Positions 43,245 through 52,563 are shown, numbered from the stretch's first letter. The stretch is 60,776 nucleotides of DNA from Actinokineospora pegani (GCF_009745975.1 NZ_WHOL01000122.1:1-60776); one strand, 5' to 3'. The notes: a model not told the origin generated them from the letters alone. A program made the numbers and translations.

Positions 43245-43864
43245 CCCTGCGCCTGATGCTGGTCCGCCACGGCGAGACCCCGTCCAACGTCGCCCACCTG
43301 CTCGACTCCCGCCCACCCGGCCCCAGCCTCACCGAGCAGGGCCGCCGCCAGGCCGAGGCCCTCGGTGAGCGCCTGGCCGACCACGACGTCATCGCCGTCT
43401 ACGCCAGCACGGCCATCCGCGCCCAGGAGACCGCCCAGCCCGTCGCCGACGTCCACGGCCTCGCCGTCGAGGTCATGGACGGCCTCTTCGAGCTCCAGTG
43501 CGGCGACCTGGAGATGCGCGGCGACGAGGAGTCCCTGCGCGCCTTCGGCGAGGTCTACCTGCGCTGGGTCCACGGCGACCTCGACGCCGCCATCCCCGGC
43601 GGCGAGACGGGCACCCACATCCGCTCCCGCTACCTGGCCGCCCTCGACCGCGTCCTGGAACACCACCGGCCCGACGCCGAGGGCACCATCGTCGTGGTCA
43701 GCCACGGCGGCGTCATCCGCCTGGCCGCCGAGTGGCTGGCCGACAACGTCACCCCGCAGATGGCGGGCGTCCAACTCCTGGCCAACACCGGCCACGTCCT
43801 GCTCCGCGCCACCGGCCCCACCTCGTGGCACTGCGAGGAGTGGACCGGCGTCGAGGTCCCCTAA
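43241..43864 (+). CDS. Histidine phosphatase family protein (phosphoglycerate-mutase-like)
   Basis: A 207-residue enzyme of the histidine phosphatase superfamily, with the nucleophile His in LMLVRHGETPSN, QGRRQAEALGERL, the second catalytic motif VYASTAIRAQETAQP, and the C-terminal VVVSHGGVIRLAA. The GTG start at 43241 overlaps the pheA stop by three bases, a pairing seen in many actinobacteria around the pheA-serS locus. The substrate is unknown. Confidence 0.92.
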   Translation: MTLRLMLVRHGETPSNVAHLLDSRPPGPSLTEQGRRQAEALGERLADHDVIAVYASTAIRAQETAQPVADVHGLAVEVMDGLFELQCGDLEMRGDEESLRAFGEVYLRWVHGDLDAAIPGGETGTHIRSRYLAALDRVLEHHRPDAEGTIVVVSHGGVIRLAAEWLADNVTPQMAGVQLLANTGHVLLRATGPTSWHCEEWTGVEVP

Positions 43865-45123
43865 GCGCAGGTGACGTCCAGGTCCAGGCGTCCGGCAGGC
43901 GCGCCCCCGGACTGGAGCCGGGCGCCCATGGTCAGGCGGGGCGCGGCGAAGGCGTAGTCGCCGGGCAGCAGGTCGGCGTCGAAGTCGAGGCCCGCGTCGG
44001 CGAGGGTCACCGAGGAGCGTTCGCCGAGGCGGACGGTGACCTTGGCGCCGTCGGCTGAGGTGACCTCGACGTCGGCTCCGCCGGGGCGCGGGGTGCAGCG
44101 GCCGGTGACGGGGGAGACCAGCTCGCCCAGGCCGGTGACGCTCATGGTGACGGCGCCCCGGGCCGCCCCGTCGAGCCGGGCCAGGTCGAGGGAGCGCGGC
44201 TCGGTGGCGCTGGTGGCCGGCTGCGGCGGGGTGTCGACCACGGGGCTGCCCGCCGCCCGGACAGCGCCCGGGCGGGGGATCGTGCCGCCGGGGAACACCC
44301 GCCGGATGGCCATGGTCGCGGAGTCCTGCACGTGCGCGTAGCTCGACGACCCAGCGGGCTGGTGGGCCAGGATCACGACGATGAAGCGGCGGTCCTGCCC
44401 GACGACGCCGGACGAGTTGAGCACGCGCAGGTCCGCCTGGCAGCACATCCAGCCCTGCTTGACGCCCATCACCGGCTCGTTCGGGAGGCCGTCGGGGACG
44501 CCATGGCGCTGGTAGAAGCCGTCGGCGCCGTGCGAGGTGAAGGCCTGCAGGTTGCCGACCAGCTTGTCCTGGAGCCACTGCGGCAGGCCGCCCTCGCCCG
44601 CGAGCATCCGCGCGTAGTAGTTCGAGATGTCGGACGAGGTGATCCGGGTCAGGCCCCACCAGCGCGCGTTGACCGGGGGCTGGACCTCGGTGAGCCGGTA
44701 GCGGGCCTTGACCCGGTTGACCATCTCCGGGCCGCCGTGCGCGGACCAGAACCGGCTCGCCGCCTTGTCGTCGGAGGAGCGCAGCATGGCGTCGGCCTGC
44801 TGCCAGTCGAAGTCGCTGAGCTGGACCTCCCCGCGCGCGTGCCGGTGGTAGAGGTCGTCGGCGATGAACAGCTTCACCAGCGACGCCGACCCGTAGTGCT
44901 TGTGCGGCAGCTCGCCGTTGTCGGCGTGGACGTCCTTGACCCGGTCGTAGAACGAGATGGCGACGATCGTCCCGCGCGCGGCCGCCTCGCGGTCGGCCGC
45001 GCGCACCAGGGCGGCGATGTCGTCCTGGCGGGCGTCGGCGTCCGCCACCACACCCAGCCCCGTGGCGAACGCGAGGGTGAGGCCGAGCACGACCTTGGTT
45101 TTGTGCCAGGTTTTGAGACGCAC
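43861..45123 (-). CDS. Secreted serine hydrolase, class A beta-lactamase-like fold
   Basis: A 420-residue exported protein. The signal peptide covers about residues 1-31 (VVLGLTLAFATGLGVVADAD and A). The catalytic domain has SxxK as Ser81-Leu-Val-Lys84 in GSASLVKLF, an SDN-like RSSDD, and KQGW in place of KTG, the three-box pattern of penicillin-interacting hydrolases. After about residue 285 there is a proline-rich linker and a beta-rich C-terminal domain. Lack of a clear Glu166 loop makes true beta-lactamase activity doubtful; a peptidoglycan or ester hydrolase role is equally likely. It converges with the histidine phosphatase gene. Confidence 0.82.
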   Translation of the reverse strand: MRLKTWHKTKVVLGLTLAFATGLGVVADADARQDDIAALVRAADREAAARGTIVAISFYDRVKDVHADNGELPHKHYGSASLVKLFIADDLYHRHARGEVQLSDFDWQQADAMLRSSDDKAASRFWSAHGGPEMVNRVKARYRLTEVQPPVNARWWGLTRITSSDISNYYARMLAGEGGLPQWLQDKLVGNLQAFTSHGADGFYQRHGVPDGLPNEPVMGVKQGWMCCQADLRVLNSSGVVGQDRRFIVVILAHQPAGSSSYAHVQDSATMAIRRVFPGGTIPRPGAVRAAGSPVVDTPPQPATSATEPRSLDLARLDGAARGAVTMSVTGLGELVSPVTGRCTPRPGGADVEVTSADGAKVTVRLGERSSVTLADAGLDFDADLLPGDYAFAAPRLTMGARLQSGGAPAGRLDLDVTCA

Positions 45124-45345
45124 AATGACGCTCCGGGAAGGCGAGGGACCTGCGCGAACCTGCCGGAGCGTGACACGGCCCGCTGCCCACGGCGACTGGG
45201 AACACAGTGCTCAGCGGGGCGCGCGAGGTTGGGTATTAGCCAAACGTGGGTACCTCTGGTGAAGAGACAACCTTTCGGGGGGTCCGCACGTCCACTGAGT
45301 GGACCATCCAGGAAGACCGGGGTACGTCTGGAGGCGAGATCTACT

Positions 45346-46020
45346 GTGCACGCTCACACCATCGGGCGAAAGACGCTGATCGCGACCGGTGTTCTGGTCG
45401 CCGCGGTCACCGCGGGGTGCGGAACCGGTGCCACCGACGCGGGCTCGTCACCCGGCACGACCACCCCGTCGGCGAGTTCGGCCGGTCAGCCGGTGACCAC
45501 CTCGACCACCGCCCCGCCTGCGACCTCCGCCGAAGTCCCACAACCCACCCGCGCTCCCGCTGACGCCGAGGCGGCCGACGGCGCGTCGTCCTCATCGGAC
45601 TGCAAAGCCGCCGACCTGACGCTGTCCATCAAGGACGGCGACGCGGCGGCGGGCACCGTGTACCGCAAGCTCGTGTTCACCAACTCGGGCGACCGCACGT
45701 GCACGATCCAGGGCTTCCCCGGGGTGTCGTACGTGGCGGGCGACGACGGCCACCAGGTCGGGCCGGCCGCCTACCGGGTCGGCGAGAAGGGCGCGCCGGT
45801 CACGTTGAACCCGGGCGGCGACGCGGCCGCCGACATCGGCTTCACCAACGTGCAGAACTTCGACCCGAGCGCCTGCCAGCCGACCGAGACCCGGGGTCTG
45901 CGCATCTACCCGCCGCACGACACGGCGGCGATGTTCGTCCCGCTGTCCGGCACCGGCTGCTCGGTCCCCGACCTGCCCGGCCAGAACAACCAGCTCACCG
46001 TCAAGACCGTCGTCGGGTAA
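45346..46020 (+). CDS. DUF4232 lipoprotein
   Basis: A 224-residue exported lipoprotein starting at GTG 45346, with GGAGG 11 bases upstream. A signal peptide with lipobox VTAGC is followed by 55 residues of Thr/Ser/Pro-rich linker and the DUF4232 domain: CKAADLTLSIKDGDAAAG, KLVFTNSGDRTCTIQGFPGV, AYRVGEKGAPVTLNPGGDAA, and a C-terminal CSVPDLPGQNNQLTV. DUF4232 is actinobacteria-specific and of unknown role. It converges on a two-component system. Confidence 0.88.
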   Translation: MHAHTIGRKTLIATGVLVAAVTAGCGTGATDAGSSPGTTTPSASSAGQPVTTSTTAPPATSAEVPQPTRAPADAEAADGASSSSDCKAADLTLSIKDGDAAAGTVYRKLVFTNSGDRTCTIQGFPGVSYVAGDDGHQVGPAAYRVGEKGAPVTLNPGGDAAADIGFTNVQNFDPSACQPTETRGLRIYPPHDTAAMFVPLSGTGCSVPDLPGQNNQLTVKTVVG

Positions 46021-46051
46021 CCAGGATTCCTCAGTAGACGGGCCGACCGCA

Positions 46052-46696
46052 TCAGGGGTCGAGCAGGCCGCCCCGCCAAGCCCACGCGGCCAGCTCGACC
46101 CGGTTGCGCACGCCGAGCTTCCCCTGCGCCGACTGCAAATGCGTCTTGACGGTAGAGACAGACAGGTACAGCTCGGCGCCCACCTCGGCGTTGGTCAACC
46201 CCCGCGCCACCGCCCGCACGACGTCGGTCTCACGCCCGGTGAGCGGGTTGTCGACGGCCGCCTCCCCGGCCGCCGCGGCGAAGTGCCGCAGCAGCCGCAC
46301 CGTCACCCGCGGCGAGACCAGCGCGTCCCCCCGAGCCGCCGCCCGCACCGCCTCGATCAGCAGCTCCGGCCCGGCGTCCTTGAGCAGGAACCCGCTGGCC
46401 CCGCCGGTCAGCGCCGCGTGCACGTACTCGTCGAGGTCGAACGTGGTCACCACGACCACCTTGAGCGGGTCGGCGACCCCCGGCCCGGCCAACCGCCTGG
46501 TCACCTCGAGCCCGTCCGGGCCGGGCATCCGGATGTCGACCAGGCACACGTCCGGGCGCAGCTCCCGCGCCGCGGCCAGCGCCGCCGTGCCGTCGGCGGT
46601 CTCGGCGACCACCTCGATGTCGTCCTGGGTCCCCAGGATCATCGCGAACCCGGTGCGCACCATCGCCTGGTCGTCGGCGATCAGGACGCGGATCAC
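46052..46696 (-). CDS. NarL/LuxR-family response regulator
   Basis: A 214-residue response regulator. Receiver: ADDQAMVRTG, Asp54 in LVDIRMPGPDG and Lys in FLLKDAGPE. C-terminal LuxR HTH: LTGRETDVVRAVARGLTNAE and VGAELYLSVSTVKTHLQSAQ. It starts with GTG overlapping the stop of the kinase gene upstream (GTGA). Its targets are not identifiable here; the convergent DUF4232 gene is not under an obvious shared promoter. Confidence 0.93.
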   Translation of the reverse strand: MIRVLIADDQAMVRTGFAMILGTQDDIEVVAETADGTAALAAARELRPDVCLVDIRMPGPDGLEVTRRLAGPGVADPLKVVVVTTFDLDEYVHAALTGGASGFLLKDAGPELLIEAVRAAARGDALVSPRVTVRLLRHFAAAAGEAAVDNPLTGRETDVVRAVARGLTNAEVGAELYLSVSTVKTHLQSAQGKLGVRNRVELAAWAWRGGLLDP

Positions 46697-48291
46697 GGGG
46701 TGCCTCCCAGCGGCAGCCGCACGTCGACCACCCAGCCGCCGCCCTCGGCCGGGCCCGCGGTCAGGCCGCCGCCGAGCAGGGTGACCCGCTCGCGCATGCC
46801 GACCAGACCGTAGCCGGTGCCGCGCGCGGCCTGCCGCGCCTCACCGTCGTCGGCCACCTCCACCCGCAGCTCGTCGCCGCTGTGTCCGATGCGGACGGCC
46901 ACCTCGGTCACCGCCCGCGCGTGCCGGGCCACGTTGGTCAACGACTCCTGCACCACCCGCAGCACACTGCGCCCGATCTCCTGCGGCAGCGCGGGCGGCA
47001 GGTCGACCGCCACCCGCACCGGGGCCGCGGTGAAGCCGTTCGCCAGGGCCAGCAGGTCCGACTCGAGATCACCGGTGGCCGACTCCGGCATGTGGTCCGG
47101 CGCCCGCATCGTGCTGACCAGCCGCCGCATCGCCGTGAGCGCCTCCACCCCGGCCTTCTCGATCCCACCCAACGAGCCCATCGCCGCCGACGGCTTGAGC
47201 TGCGCCGCCTGCGCCTGCACCACGATCCCGGTCACGTGATGGGCGACGACGTCGTGCAACTCCCGCGCCAGCGCCATCCGCTCGTCGAACACCGCCGCGC
47301 GCACCTCCTGCGACCGCTCGGTATCGCGTGTTCGCAGGTACAAGGCGCCCCCGATCGCCACCACCGCCAGTCCACCGGCGATGAACAGGTGTTCCAGCGT
47401 CGAACGGGAGCTCACCCCGTCCCGCAGGACCAACAGGGTGAACAGGTCGGCCAGACCCAGCGCCCCCACGACCTTCGCCGCCGTGCGCAGGTCCTTGTCC
47501 CGGCACACCGCCACGACGATCACCAGGTGGGCCACCACCACGCTCAGCGGCGTGACCCGCTCCGGTGCGGTGCCGAACACCGCCACCAGCACGCCCGTGG
47601 CCGCGGCGACACCTGCGGCTTGGTACCCCCACCGCGAACCGCCGAGGGCCAAGCCGCTGGTCACCACCAGCGCCACTCCCACGATGGCCGCGACCACCGT
47701 CGAACCCCGCGCTCCCCAAGCCGAGCTGTTCGCCAGCCGGGCGGCGTCGAGTGTCAGCAGAACGGCCAGGACCAACCCCACCGGCCAATGGCCCAGCCCG
47801 CCTCGGCGGGCCAGCACCCCGCCCAGCACGCCCGCGCCGACTACCACCACCGAAGTGAACGCGCCCTCGTAGAACATCATGGTCGGGAAACCCCAACCGG
47901 ACATCGCCCGTGCGATCACGAGCCCGGCCGCCAGCAGCACCGTCAGCACGGCTCCCGGGATCGCCGCCCGTGTGCGGGTGTAGATGACGACCCCGATCAT
48001 CGCCGCGACGCCGAACTCCTCGCTGGTGAGCAGGAATGGAACGCCACCCCACGTCTCCGGCCGCTGGTCGGTCAGGATGAACACCAGCGACAGCGCAGCC
48101 CACCCGGCCAGACCCCCGGCCAACCCCAGCACGGGCCTGCGCAGCGCCACCAGCACCCCAGCGGCCAGCGGCAGCGTCGACGCCGTCATCGGCAGGTCCA
48201 TGACGGGAAGCCCCACCCGGACGACGTCGACAATCCAAGCGGCGACGAACAGGCCGATCAGCCACCGTCCCGCGTGTTCCCCGATTCTCAT
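46693..48291 (-). CDS. Membrane sensor histidine kinase (HisKA_3)
   Basis: A 532-residue kinase. The N-terminal two-thirds contain about ten membrane helices in a repetitive arrangement with short loops, then the DHp domain with ALARELHDVVAHHVTGIVVQ (phosphoacceptor His near 353), and the HATPase with LTNVARHAR and GYGLVGMRERV. It pairs with the overlapping NarL-type regulator. The unusually large membrane sensor resembles those of actinobacterial cell-envelope or antibiotic-sensing systems. The start is ATG 48291 (MRIGEHAGRW). Confidence 0.9.
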   Translation of the reverse strand: MRIGEHAGRWLIGLFVAAWIVDVVRVGLPVMDLPMTASTLPLAAGVLVALRRPVLGLAGGLAGWAALSLVFILTDQRPETWGGVPFLLTSEEFGVAAMIGVVIYTRTRAAIPGAVLTVLLAAGLVIARAMSGWGFPTMMFYEGAFTSVVVVGAGVLGGVLARRGGLGHWPVGLVLAVLLTLDAARLANSSAWGARGSTVVAAIVGVALVVTSGLALGGSRWGYQAAGVAAATGVLVAVFGTAPERVTPLSVVVAHLVIVVAVCRDKDLRTAAKVVGALGLADLFTLLVLRDGVSSRSTLEHLFIAGGLAVVAIGGALYLRTRDTERSQEVRAAVFDERMALARELHDVVAHHVTGIVVQAQAAQLKPSAAMGSLGGIEKAGVEALTAMRRLVSTMRAPDHMPESATGDLESDLLALANGFTAAPVRVAVDLPPALPQEIGRSVLRVVQESLTNVARHARAVTEVAVRIGHSGDELRVEVADDGEARQAARGTGYGLVGMRERVTLLGGGLTAGPAEGGGWVVDVRLPLGGTP

Positions 48292-48381
48292 GCGTCCCAC
48301 CGTAGGAACCACCCCCACCCTGCGGATCGTCTCGCAGGCTGCCACCGCATCGGCCGATCGGCCAGTCCCTAGGGTGGCGCG

Positions 48382-48720
48382 GTGACCCTCGAAGACCTCT
48401 CCGCCCGCCAGCGCGCCTTCTCCGAAGCCCGCGACTGGTTCCGCTGGCACACCCCGAAGAACCTCGTCATGGCCCTCACCGGCGAGGTGGGCGAGCTGAC
48501 CGAGCTGTTCCAGTGGCTCACCCCCGAGGAGGCCGCCGCGATCATGGACGACCCCGACCAGCACCCCAAGGTGCTCGACGAGATGGCCGACGTCCTGCTC
48601 TACCTCGTCCGGCTGGCCGACGTGCTGGGCGTGGACCTCATCGCCGCCGCCAACGCCAAGATCGACCGCAACGAGACCCGCTTCCCGCCGGGCGTCGGCC
48701 GCGCGGCGCTCGAGCGCTAG
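48382..48720 (+). CDS. MazG-like nucleotide pyrophosphohydrolase
   Basis: A 112-residue all-alpha NTP pyrophosphatase. The metal-binding motifs are LTGEVGELTELFQWLT (ExxE) and LDEMADVLLYLVRLAD (ExxD), as in the dCTPase/MazG-like group. It cleaves non-canonical or excess nucleoside triphosphates. The start is GTG. Its TAG stop is formed by the CTAG target duplication of the MITE-like element immediately downstream. Confidence 0.9.
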   Translation: MTLEDLSARQRAFSEARDWFRWHTPKNLVMALTGEVGELTELFQWLTPEEAAAIMDDPDQHPKVLDEMADVLLYLVRLADVLGVDLIAAANAKIDRNETRFPPGVGRAALER

Positions 48721-48881
48721 GCCGTGTTTCGGAAGTCCGTTCGGTGAGAGTCGTGATTGGGGTGGTTCCTGGCGGTGCGGGGTGGAGGTGCCGGTACCGG
48801 TGTTGTGCCGGTGCCTTCGCCCCGTGCCGTCAGGGGCCGCTCCGGCGCGGCTATCGCGAACAGCGTCTTTCGAAACACGGC
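48721..48881. mobile_element. 161-bp MITE-like element with CTAG target duplication
   Basis: The ends are inverted: GCCGTGTTTCGGAAG at the left and, read inward on the other strand, GCCGTGTTTCGAAAG at the right (11 perfect bases, then one mismatch). Both ends are bordered by CTAG (48717-48720 and 48882-48885), the target duplicated by several IS5-superfamily elements. Ends of the type GGCC-TGTTTCG occur in actinobacterial IS5-like transposons. It encodes no transposase, so it is non-autonomous. The insertion separates the stop codons of two convergent genes without damaging either. Confidence 0.78.
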
Positions 48882-49565
48882 CTAGCCCCGGACCATCGCC
48901 CGGGGTCCCTGGACGCGGCCGGCGGCGCCCGCGGTCTTGCGGAGCCGGTTCAGCGCCCGGTGCTGGGCCACCCGGATCGCCTCCGCTGTCGTGCCCACCG
49001 CGTCCGCCGTCTCCTGGGCCGACATGCCCATGACGACTCGCATCACGAGGATCTGGCGCTGGCGCGGGGTCAGCACGCCGAGCAGGCCGCCGGTGCGGGT
49101 CTCGAGCTCGTGGCGCAGGACGACCTCCTCCGGCAGGGCGTCGTCGCTGGGCAGGTCGGGCGACTCGGCGGTGGGGTCGGACTTGTCGCGGGTGTTGGTG
49201 CGGTGCACGTCGGCGATCTTGTGCGCGGCGATGCCGTAGACGAAGGACAGGAACGGGCGGCCGAGCTGCTGGTAGGTGGGCAGGGCGCGGTAGACGGCCA
49301 GGCAGACCTCCTGGACGACGTCCTCGGCGGTGGTGATGGAGCGCGACAGGCGGCCCAGCCTGCCCCGGCAGTAGCGCAGGACCACCGGGCGCAGGAAGCG
49401 CAGGAGGGCCTCGACCGCGCCGCTCTCCGCGCGGATGGCCGCGGCGACGGCGGCGTCGAGGTTGTCGGCGGTGACGGTGGCTGCTCGGCGCGGGGGGACC
49501 GGGGCGATGGCCAGCGACGCCTCGAGTGCGGCGATCTCCGCGTCCAACTCGACTGTGGCGAGCAT
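48882..49565 (-). CDS. Sigma-70 family factor, SigD/ShbA-like
   Basis: A 227-residue ECF-type sigma factor. Region 2 is AVEALLRFLRPVVLRYCRGR with TTAEDVVQEVCLAVYRALPT; region 4 is LLGVLTPRQRQILVMRVVMG with MSAQETADAVGTTAEAIRVA and QHRALNRLR. This resembles ShbA/SigD of actinomycetes, which in Streptomyces drives the principal sigma gene. No anti-sigma factor is adjacent. The TAG stop comes from the CTAG duplicated by the MITE-like element. Confidence 0.9.
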   Translation of the reverse strand: MLATVELDAEIAALEASLAIAPVPPRRAATVTADNLDAAVAAAIRAESGAVEALLRFLRPVVLRYCRGRLGRLSRSITTAEDVVQEVCLAVYRALPTYQQLGRPFLSFVYGIAAHKIADVHRTNTRDKSDPTAESPDLPSDDALPEEVVLRHELETRTGGLLGVLTPRQRQILVMRVVMGMSAQETADAVGTTAEAIRVAQHRALNRLRKTAGAAGRVQGPRAMVRG

Positions 49566-49705
49566 GTGTTCCTCCTGCGCCGTGGTGACTACACCAGGTA
49601 GAGAGCGCGGGAAGCGTCGCCAAATACAGGACCCTTGGCCCTATTTTTCCGCCTGCGTCGTGGTGTCCTCCGCGATCCCGCAACGGAAAGCGCGCGGGTG
49701 GTCAC

Positions 49706-50239
49706 TCACGGCTTCGGCTGGTCGAACGCGTACATGTCGTGCTCGCGCATCAGCTTGATGACCTTCTCGGCGTAGCCGGGATCGGTGGCGTACTTCTTGG
49801 CCACCTCGGTGATGAACGCGTCGGGGTCTTCCGCCAGCGGCAGCGCCCCCTCGTAGTACTTGCTCGTGGTGATCAGCCGCCCGTAGTCGCGGAACGACGC
49901 CTCCTTGGTCTCGTAGACCCGGAAGGACCCGACCGCGGGGTGGCAGTCCGGGGTGCACTCGGTCGTCGGGTGGTCGCGGCAGCCGATGGCGATCGGGCCG
50001 TGCCCGGCCGCGTTGCACTTGAACCCGAAGTAGTTGTGGTCGACCTTCGCCATCTCGCTCTTGCCCCACCCCGACTCCAGGGCCGACTGCGCCGCGGCGA
50101 CCGAGGCCGGGATCCGGAACTCCTCGGCCACCGCCCTGGCCGCGGGCTCGATGGCGGCCAGGTACTCGGGGTCCGCCGACGCGGTGGTGGGCAGGAAGGC
50201 GGCCAGGGCGGCTGCTGCTATCAAGGGACGGACGACCAT
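49706..50239 (-). CDS. Secreted glucosaminidase domain protein
   Basis: A 177-residue exported enzyme. The signal peptide covers about residues 1-22 (PLIAAAALAAFLPTTASA). The domain is of the glucosaminidase (FlgJ-like) family: SVAAAQSALESGWGKSEMAK with the catalytic Glu in ALESGWG, HNYFGFKCNAAGHGP, FRVYETKEASFRDYGRLI and YATDPGYAEKVIKLM. It cleaves the glycan strand of peptidoglycan. Cysteines at CRDHPTTECTPDCHP may form disulfides. The gene has no neighbours in operon spacing. Confidence 0.92.
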   Translation of the reverse strand: MVVRPLIAAAALAAFLPTTASADPEYLAAIEPAARAVAEEFRIPASVAAAQSALESGWGKSEMAKVDHNYFGFKCNAAGHGPIAIGCRDHPTTECTPDCHPAVGSFRVYETKEASFRDYGRLITTSKYYEGALPLAEDPDAFITEVAKKYATDPGYAEKVIKLMREHDMYAFDQPKP

Positions 50240-50332
50240 GGGGTGCTCCTGACGCTCGACTGTCTTGAGCGTCCGAGCAGGTCAGGCGACCCGCAACAGC
50301 ATGTCACCCGGTGGTGTGCGCCCCGATCGGGT

Positions 50333-51295
50333 TCACAGCACGAGGCCGGTCTCCTCGGCGCACAGGTCCCACAGCGCCCGGCGGCCGGCGATTTCGTCGT
50401 GCTGCCAGGGCAGGTAGTGCGTCGGGCGGCGCTTGCGGTCGTGCCAGAAGGCGCCCGTGTGGTGCTTGGGCTGGGCAGCGGCCGCAAGCCACACGATCGT
50501 GTCAGCGCCTTCCCCCGCCGTGCGCAACAACGGGCCCATCACCTTGTTGAACCCGGGCAGCGACTGCGTCACCCCGGGGGTGCCGGCCCAGCCGGGGTGG
50601 GTGCTGTGCACGGTCACGCCGTCGGGCCGCAGCCGCTCTGCGAGCTGTTCGGCCAGCACGACCTGCATCCGCTTGGTGCGCGCGTAGGCGGTGGTGCCGT
50701 TGTACTTGCCGTCGCGGTACTGCGGGTCCTCCGGGTGCAGCTTCGCCGCGTACATCCCGCCGGAGGTCACGAACACGACGCGCCCGTGCGCCTTGGCCAG
50801 CGCGGGCCGCAGCAGACCGGTGAGCAGGTACGGGCCGAGCACGTGGGTGGCCAGCGCGACCTCGTTGCCCTCGTCGGTCTCGGTGCGCTCGGGCGGCATC
50901 GTGCCCGCGTTGTGCACGAGGACGTCGAGGCTGCCGTGCTGGCCCAGGAACCGGTCGGCGAACGCGCGCACCGACTCCAGGTTCGACACGTCGCACTCCT
51001 GCAGCTCGAGGTGCGCGGTGGGCACCTCGTCGGCGATCTCGTTCCTGGCCTCCTCGCCCTTCTCGGCATCGCGGACCAGCATGTGCACTGTCGCGCCCAG
51101 TCGGGCCAGGCCCGCCACGGTCGCCTTGCCCAGCCCGGAGTTCGCCCCCGACACCAGCGCCGTGCAGCCCTCCAGCGACCCGGGGGCCGGGTCGGCCGCC
51201 CAGAACCGGCTGCGCACCCGGTACCCGATCTTGGAGTAGCCGGGGACGATGGCGCGGTCGAGAGCCGCATCGAGGAGATCGGTGGCCTTGCCCAT
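50333..51295 (-). CDS. Short-chain dehydrogenase/reductase
   Basis: A 320-residue SDR similar to retinol-dehydrogenase/protochlorophyllide-reductase types. The cofactor motif is ALVSGANSGLGKATV, followed by VHNAGTMPPE (NNAG variant), catalytic Ser in VFVTSGGMYA and YxxxK in TAYARTKRMQV. A 40-residue N-terminal extension precedes the Rossmann domain. The start MGKATDLLD at 51295 is preferred to an upstream ATG. The substrate is unknown. Confidence 0.92.
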   Translation of the reverse strand: MGKATDLLDAALDRAIVPGYSKIGYRVRSRFWAADPAPGSLEGCTALVSGANSGLGKATVAGLARLGATVHMLVRDAEKGEEARNEIADEVPTAHLELQECDVSNLESVRAFADRFLGQHGSLDVLVHNAGTMPPERTETDEGNEVALATHVLGPYLLTGLLRPALAKAHGRVVFVTSGGMYAAKLHPEDPQYRDGKYNGTTAYARTKRMQVVLAEQLAERLRPDGVTVHSTHPGWAGTPGVTQSLPGFNKVMGPLLRTAGEGADTIVWLAAAAQPKHHTGAFWHDRKRRPTHYLPWQHDEIAGRRALWDLCAEETGLVL

Positions 51296-51384
51296 GCCCG
51301 TTGACGCTAATGCCGGCCACAACAACGCGCTTGACGAGAAATATGTTCGTACCCAGGGGAACGCGTGTCTCTATCCTTCGCCGC

Positions 51385-52563
51385 ATGGCAGCGACCACCA
51401 TCACCGGCAGCACCGTCGACATCCGCCTCTGGGCCGACCCGGCGACCGTCGAGGACCAGGCGATGCGGCAGCTGCACAACATCGCCGCCCTGCCCTGGGC
51501 GTTCAAGCACGTGGCCGTCATGCCCGATGTGCACTACGGCAAGGGCGCGACCGTCGGCTCCGTCATCGCCATGCGCGACGCGGTGTCCCCGGCCGCCGTC
51601 GGCGTCGACATCGGCTGCGGCATGTCCGCCGTGCGCACCTCGCTCACGGCGGCCGACCTCCCGGCGGACCTCTCGCGCCTGCGCTCGCGCATCGAGGCGA
51701 AGGTGCCGGTCGGCTTCGGCATGCACAAGTCCGAGGCGTTCAACGACCGCGACGGCGCGGACTGGGCGCAGTTCTGGAAGGGCTTCGACGACCTGACCCC
51801 CGTGGTGGGCAAGGAAAGCGGCCGCGCCCTCAACCAGATGGGCACCCTCGGCGGCGGCAACCACTTCATCGAGGTCTGCCTGGACGAGGACTCCCGCGTG
51901 TGGCTGATGCTGCACTCGGGCTCGCGCGGCATCGGGAACCTGCTGGCCCAGCACCACATCGAGGTCGCCAGGGGCCTGGCGCACAACGCCGCCCTGCCCG
52001 ACCCCGACCTGGCCGTGTTCCTGGCGCACACCCCGCAGATGGCCGCCTACCGGCACGACCTCTACTGGGCCCAGGACTACGCCCGCCGCAACCGCGCGGT
52101 GATGATGCGCCTGGTGTGCGACGTCGTGCGCGCGCAGTTCACGGGCGTCCGCTTCGAGGAGCCGATCTCGGTGCACCACAACTACGTCGCCGAGGAGACC
52201 CACTTCGGCGAGGACGTGCTGGTCACCCGCAAGGGCGCCATCCGCGCGGCCCGCGGCGACCTGGGGATTATCCCGGGATCGATGGGCACCGGCTCGTACA
52301 TCGTTCGGGGGTTGGGCAACCCGGACTCCTTCGAGTCGGCCTCGCACGGCGCGGGCCGCAGGATGTCGCGGAACAAGGCGCGCAAGCAGTTCAGCCCGCA
52401 GGACCTCGCCGAGCAGACCACGGGCGTGGAGTGCCGCAAGGACTCCGGCGTCGTCGACGAGATCCCGGCCGCCTACAAGGACATCGATGCGGTCATCGCC
52501 GCCCAGAGCGACCTGGTGGAGGTCGTGGCCCGCCTCAAGCAGGTCGTGTGCGTGAAGGGCTGA
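51385..52563 (+). CDS. rtcB: RtcB-family RNA ligase
   Basis: Joins RNA 2',3'-cyclic phosphate or 3'-phosphate ends to 5'-OH, using GTP and Mn2+. The 392-residue protein has the metal and active-site motifs MPDVHYGKGATVGSV, GVDIGCGMSAV (Cys metal ligand), LGGGNHFIE, HSGSRGIG, and the guanylated His in SASHGAGRRMSR. It is shorter than E. coli RtcB but complete. No RtcA or archease gene is adjacent. It converges with the XRE gene with a 29-bp overlap. Confidence 0.95.
   Translation: MAATTITGSTVDIRLWADPATVEDQAMRQLHNIAALPWAFKHVAVMPDVHYGKGATVGSVIAMRDAVSPAAVGVDIGCGMSAVRTSLTAADLPADLSRLRSRIEAKVPVGFGMHKSEAFNDRDGADWAQFWKGFDDLTPVVGKESGRALNQMGTLGGGNHFIEVCLDEDSRVWLMLHSGSRGIGNLLAQHHIEVARGLAHNAALPDPDLAVFLAHTPQMAAYRHDLYWAQDYARRNRAVMMRLVCDVVRAQFTGVRFEEPISVHHNYVAEETHFGEDVLVTRKGAIRAARGDLGIIPGSMGTGSYIVRGLGNPDSFESASHGAGRRMSRNKARKQFSPQDLAEQTTGVECRKDSGVVDEIPAAYKDIDAVIAAQSDLVEVVARLKQVVCVKG

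Noticed and set aside
43861..45123. Antibiotic-resistance beta-lactamase
   Set aside because: SxxK and SDN-like boxes are present, but KTG is KQGW and no Glu166-type loop is clear, so resistance activity is not supported.
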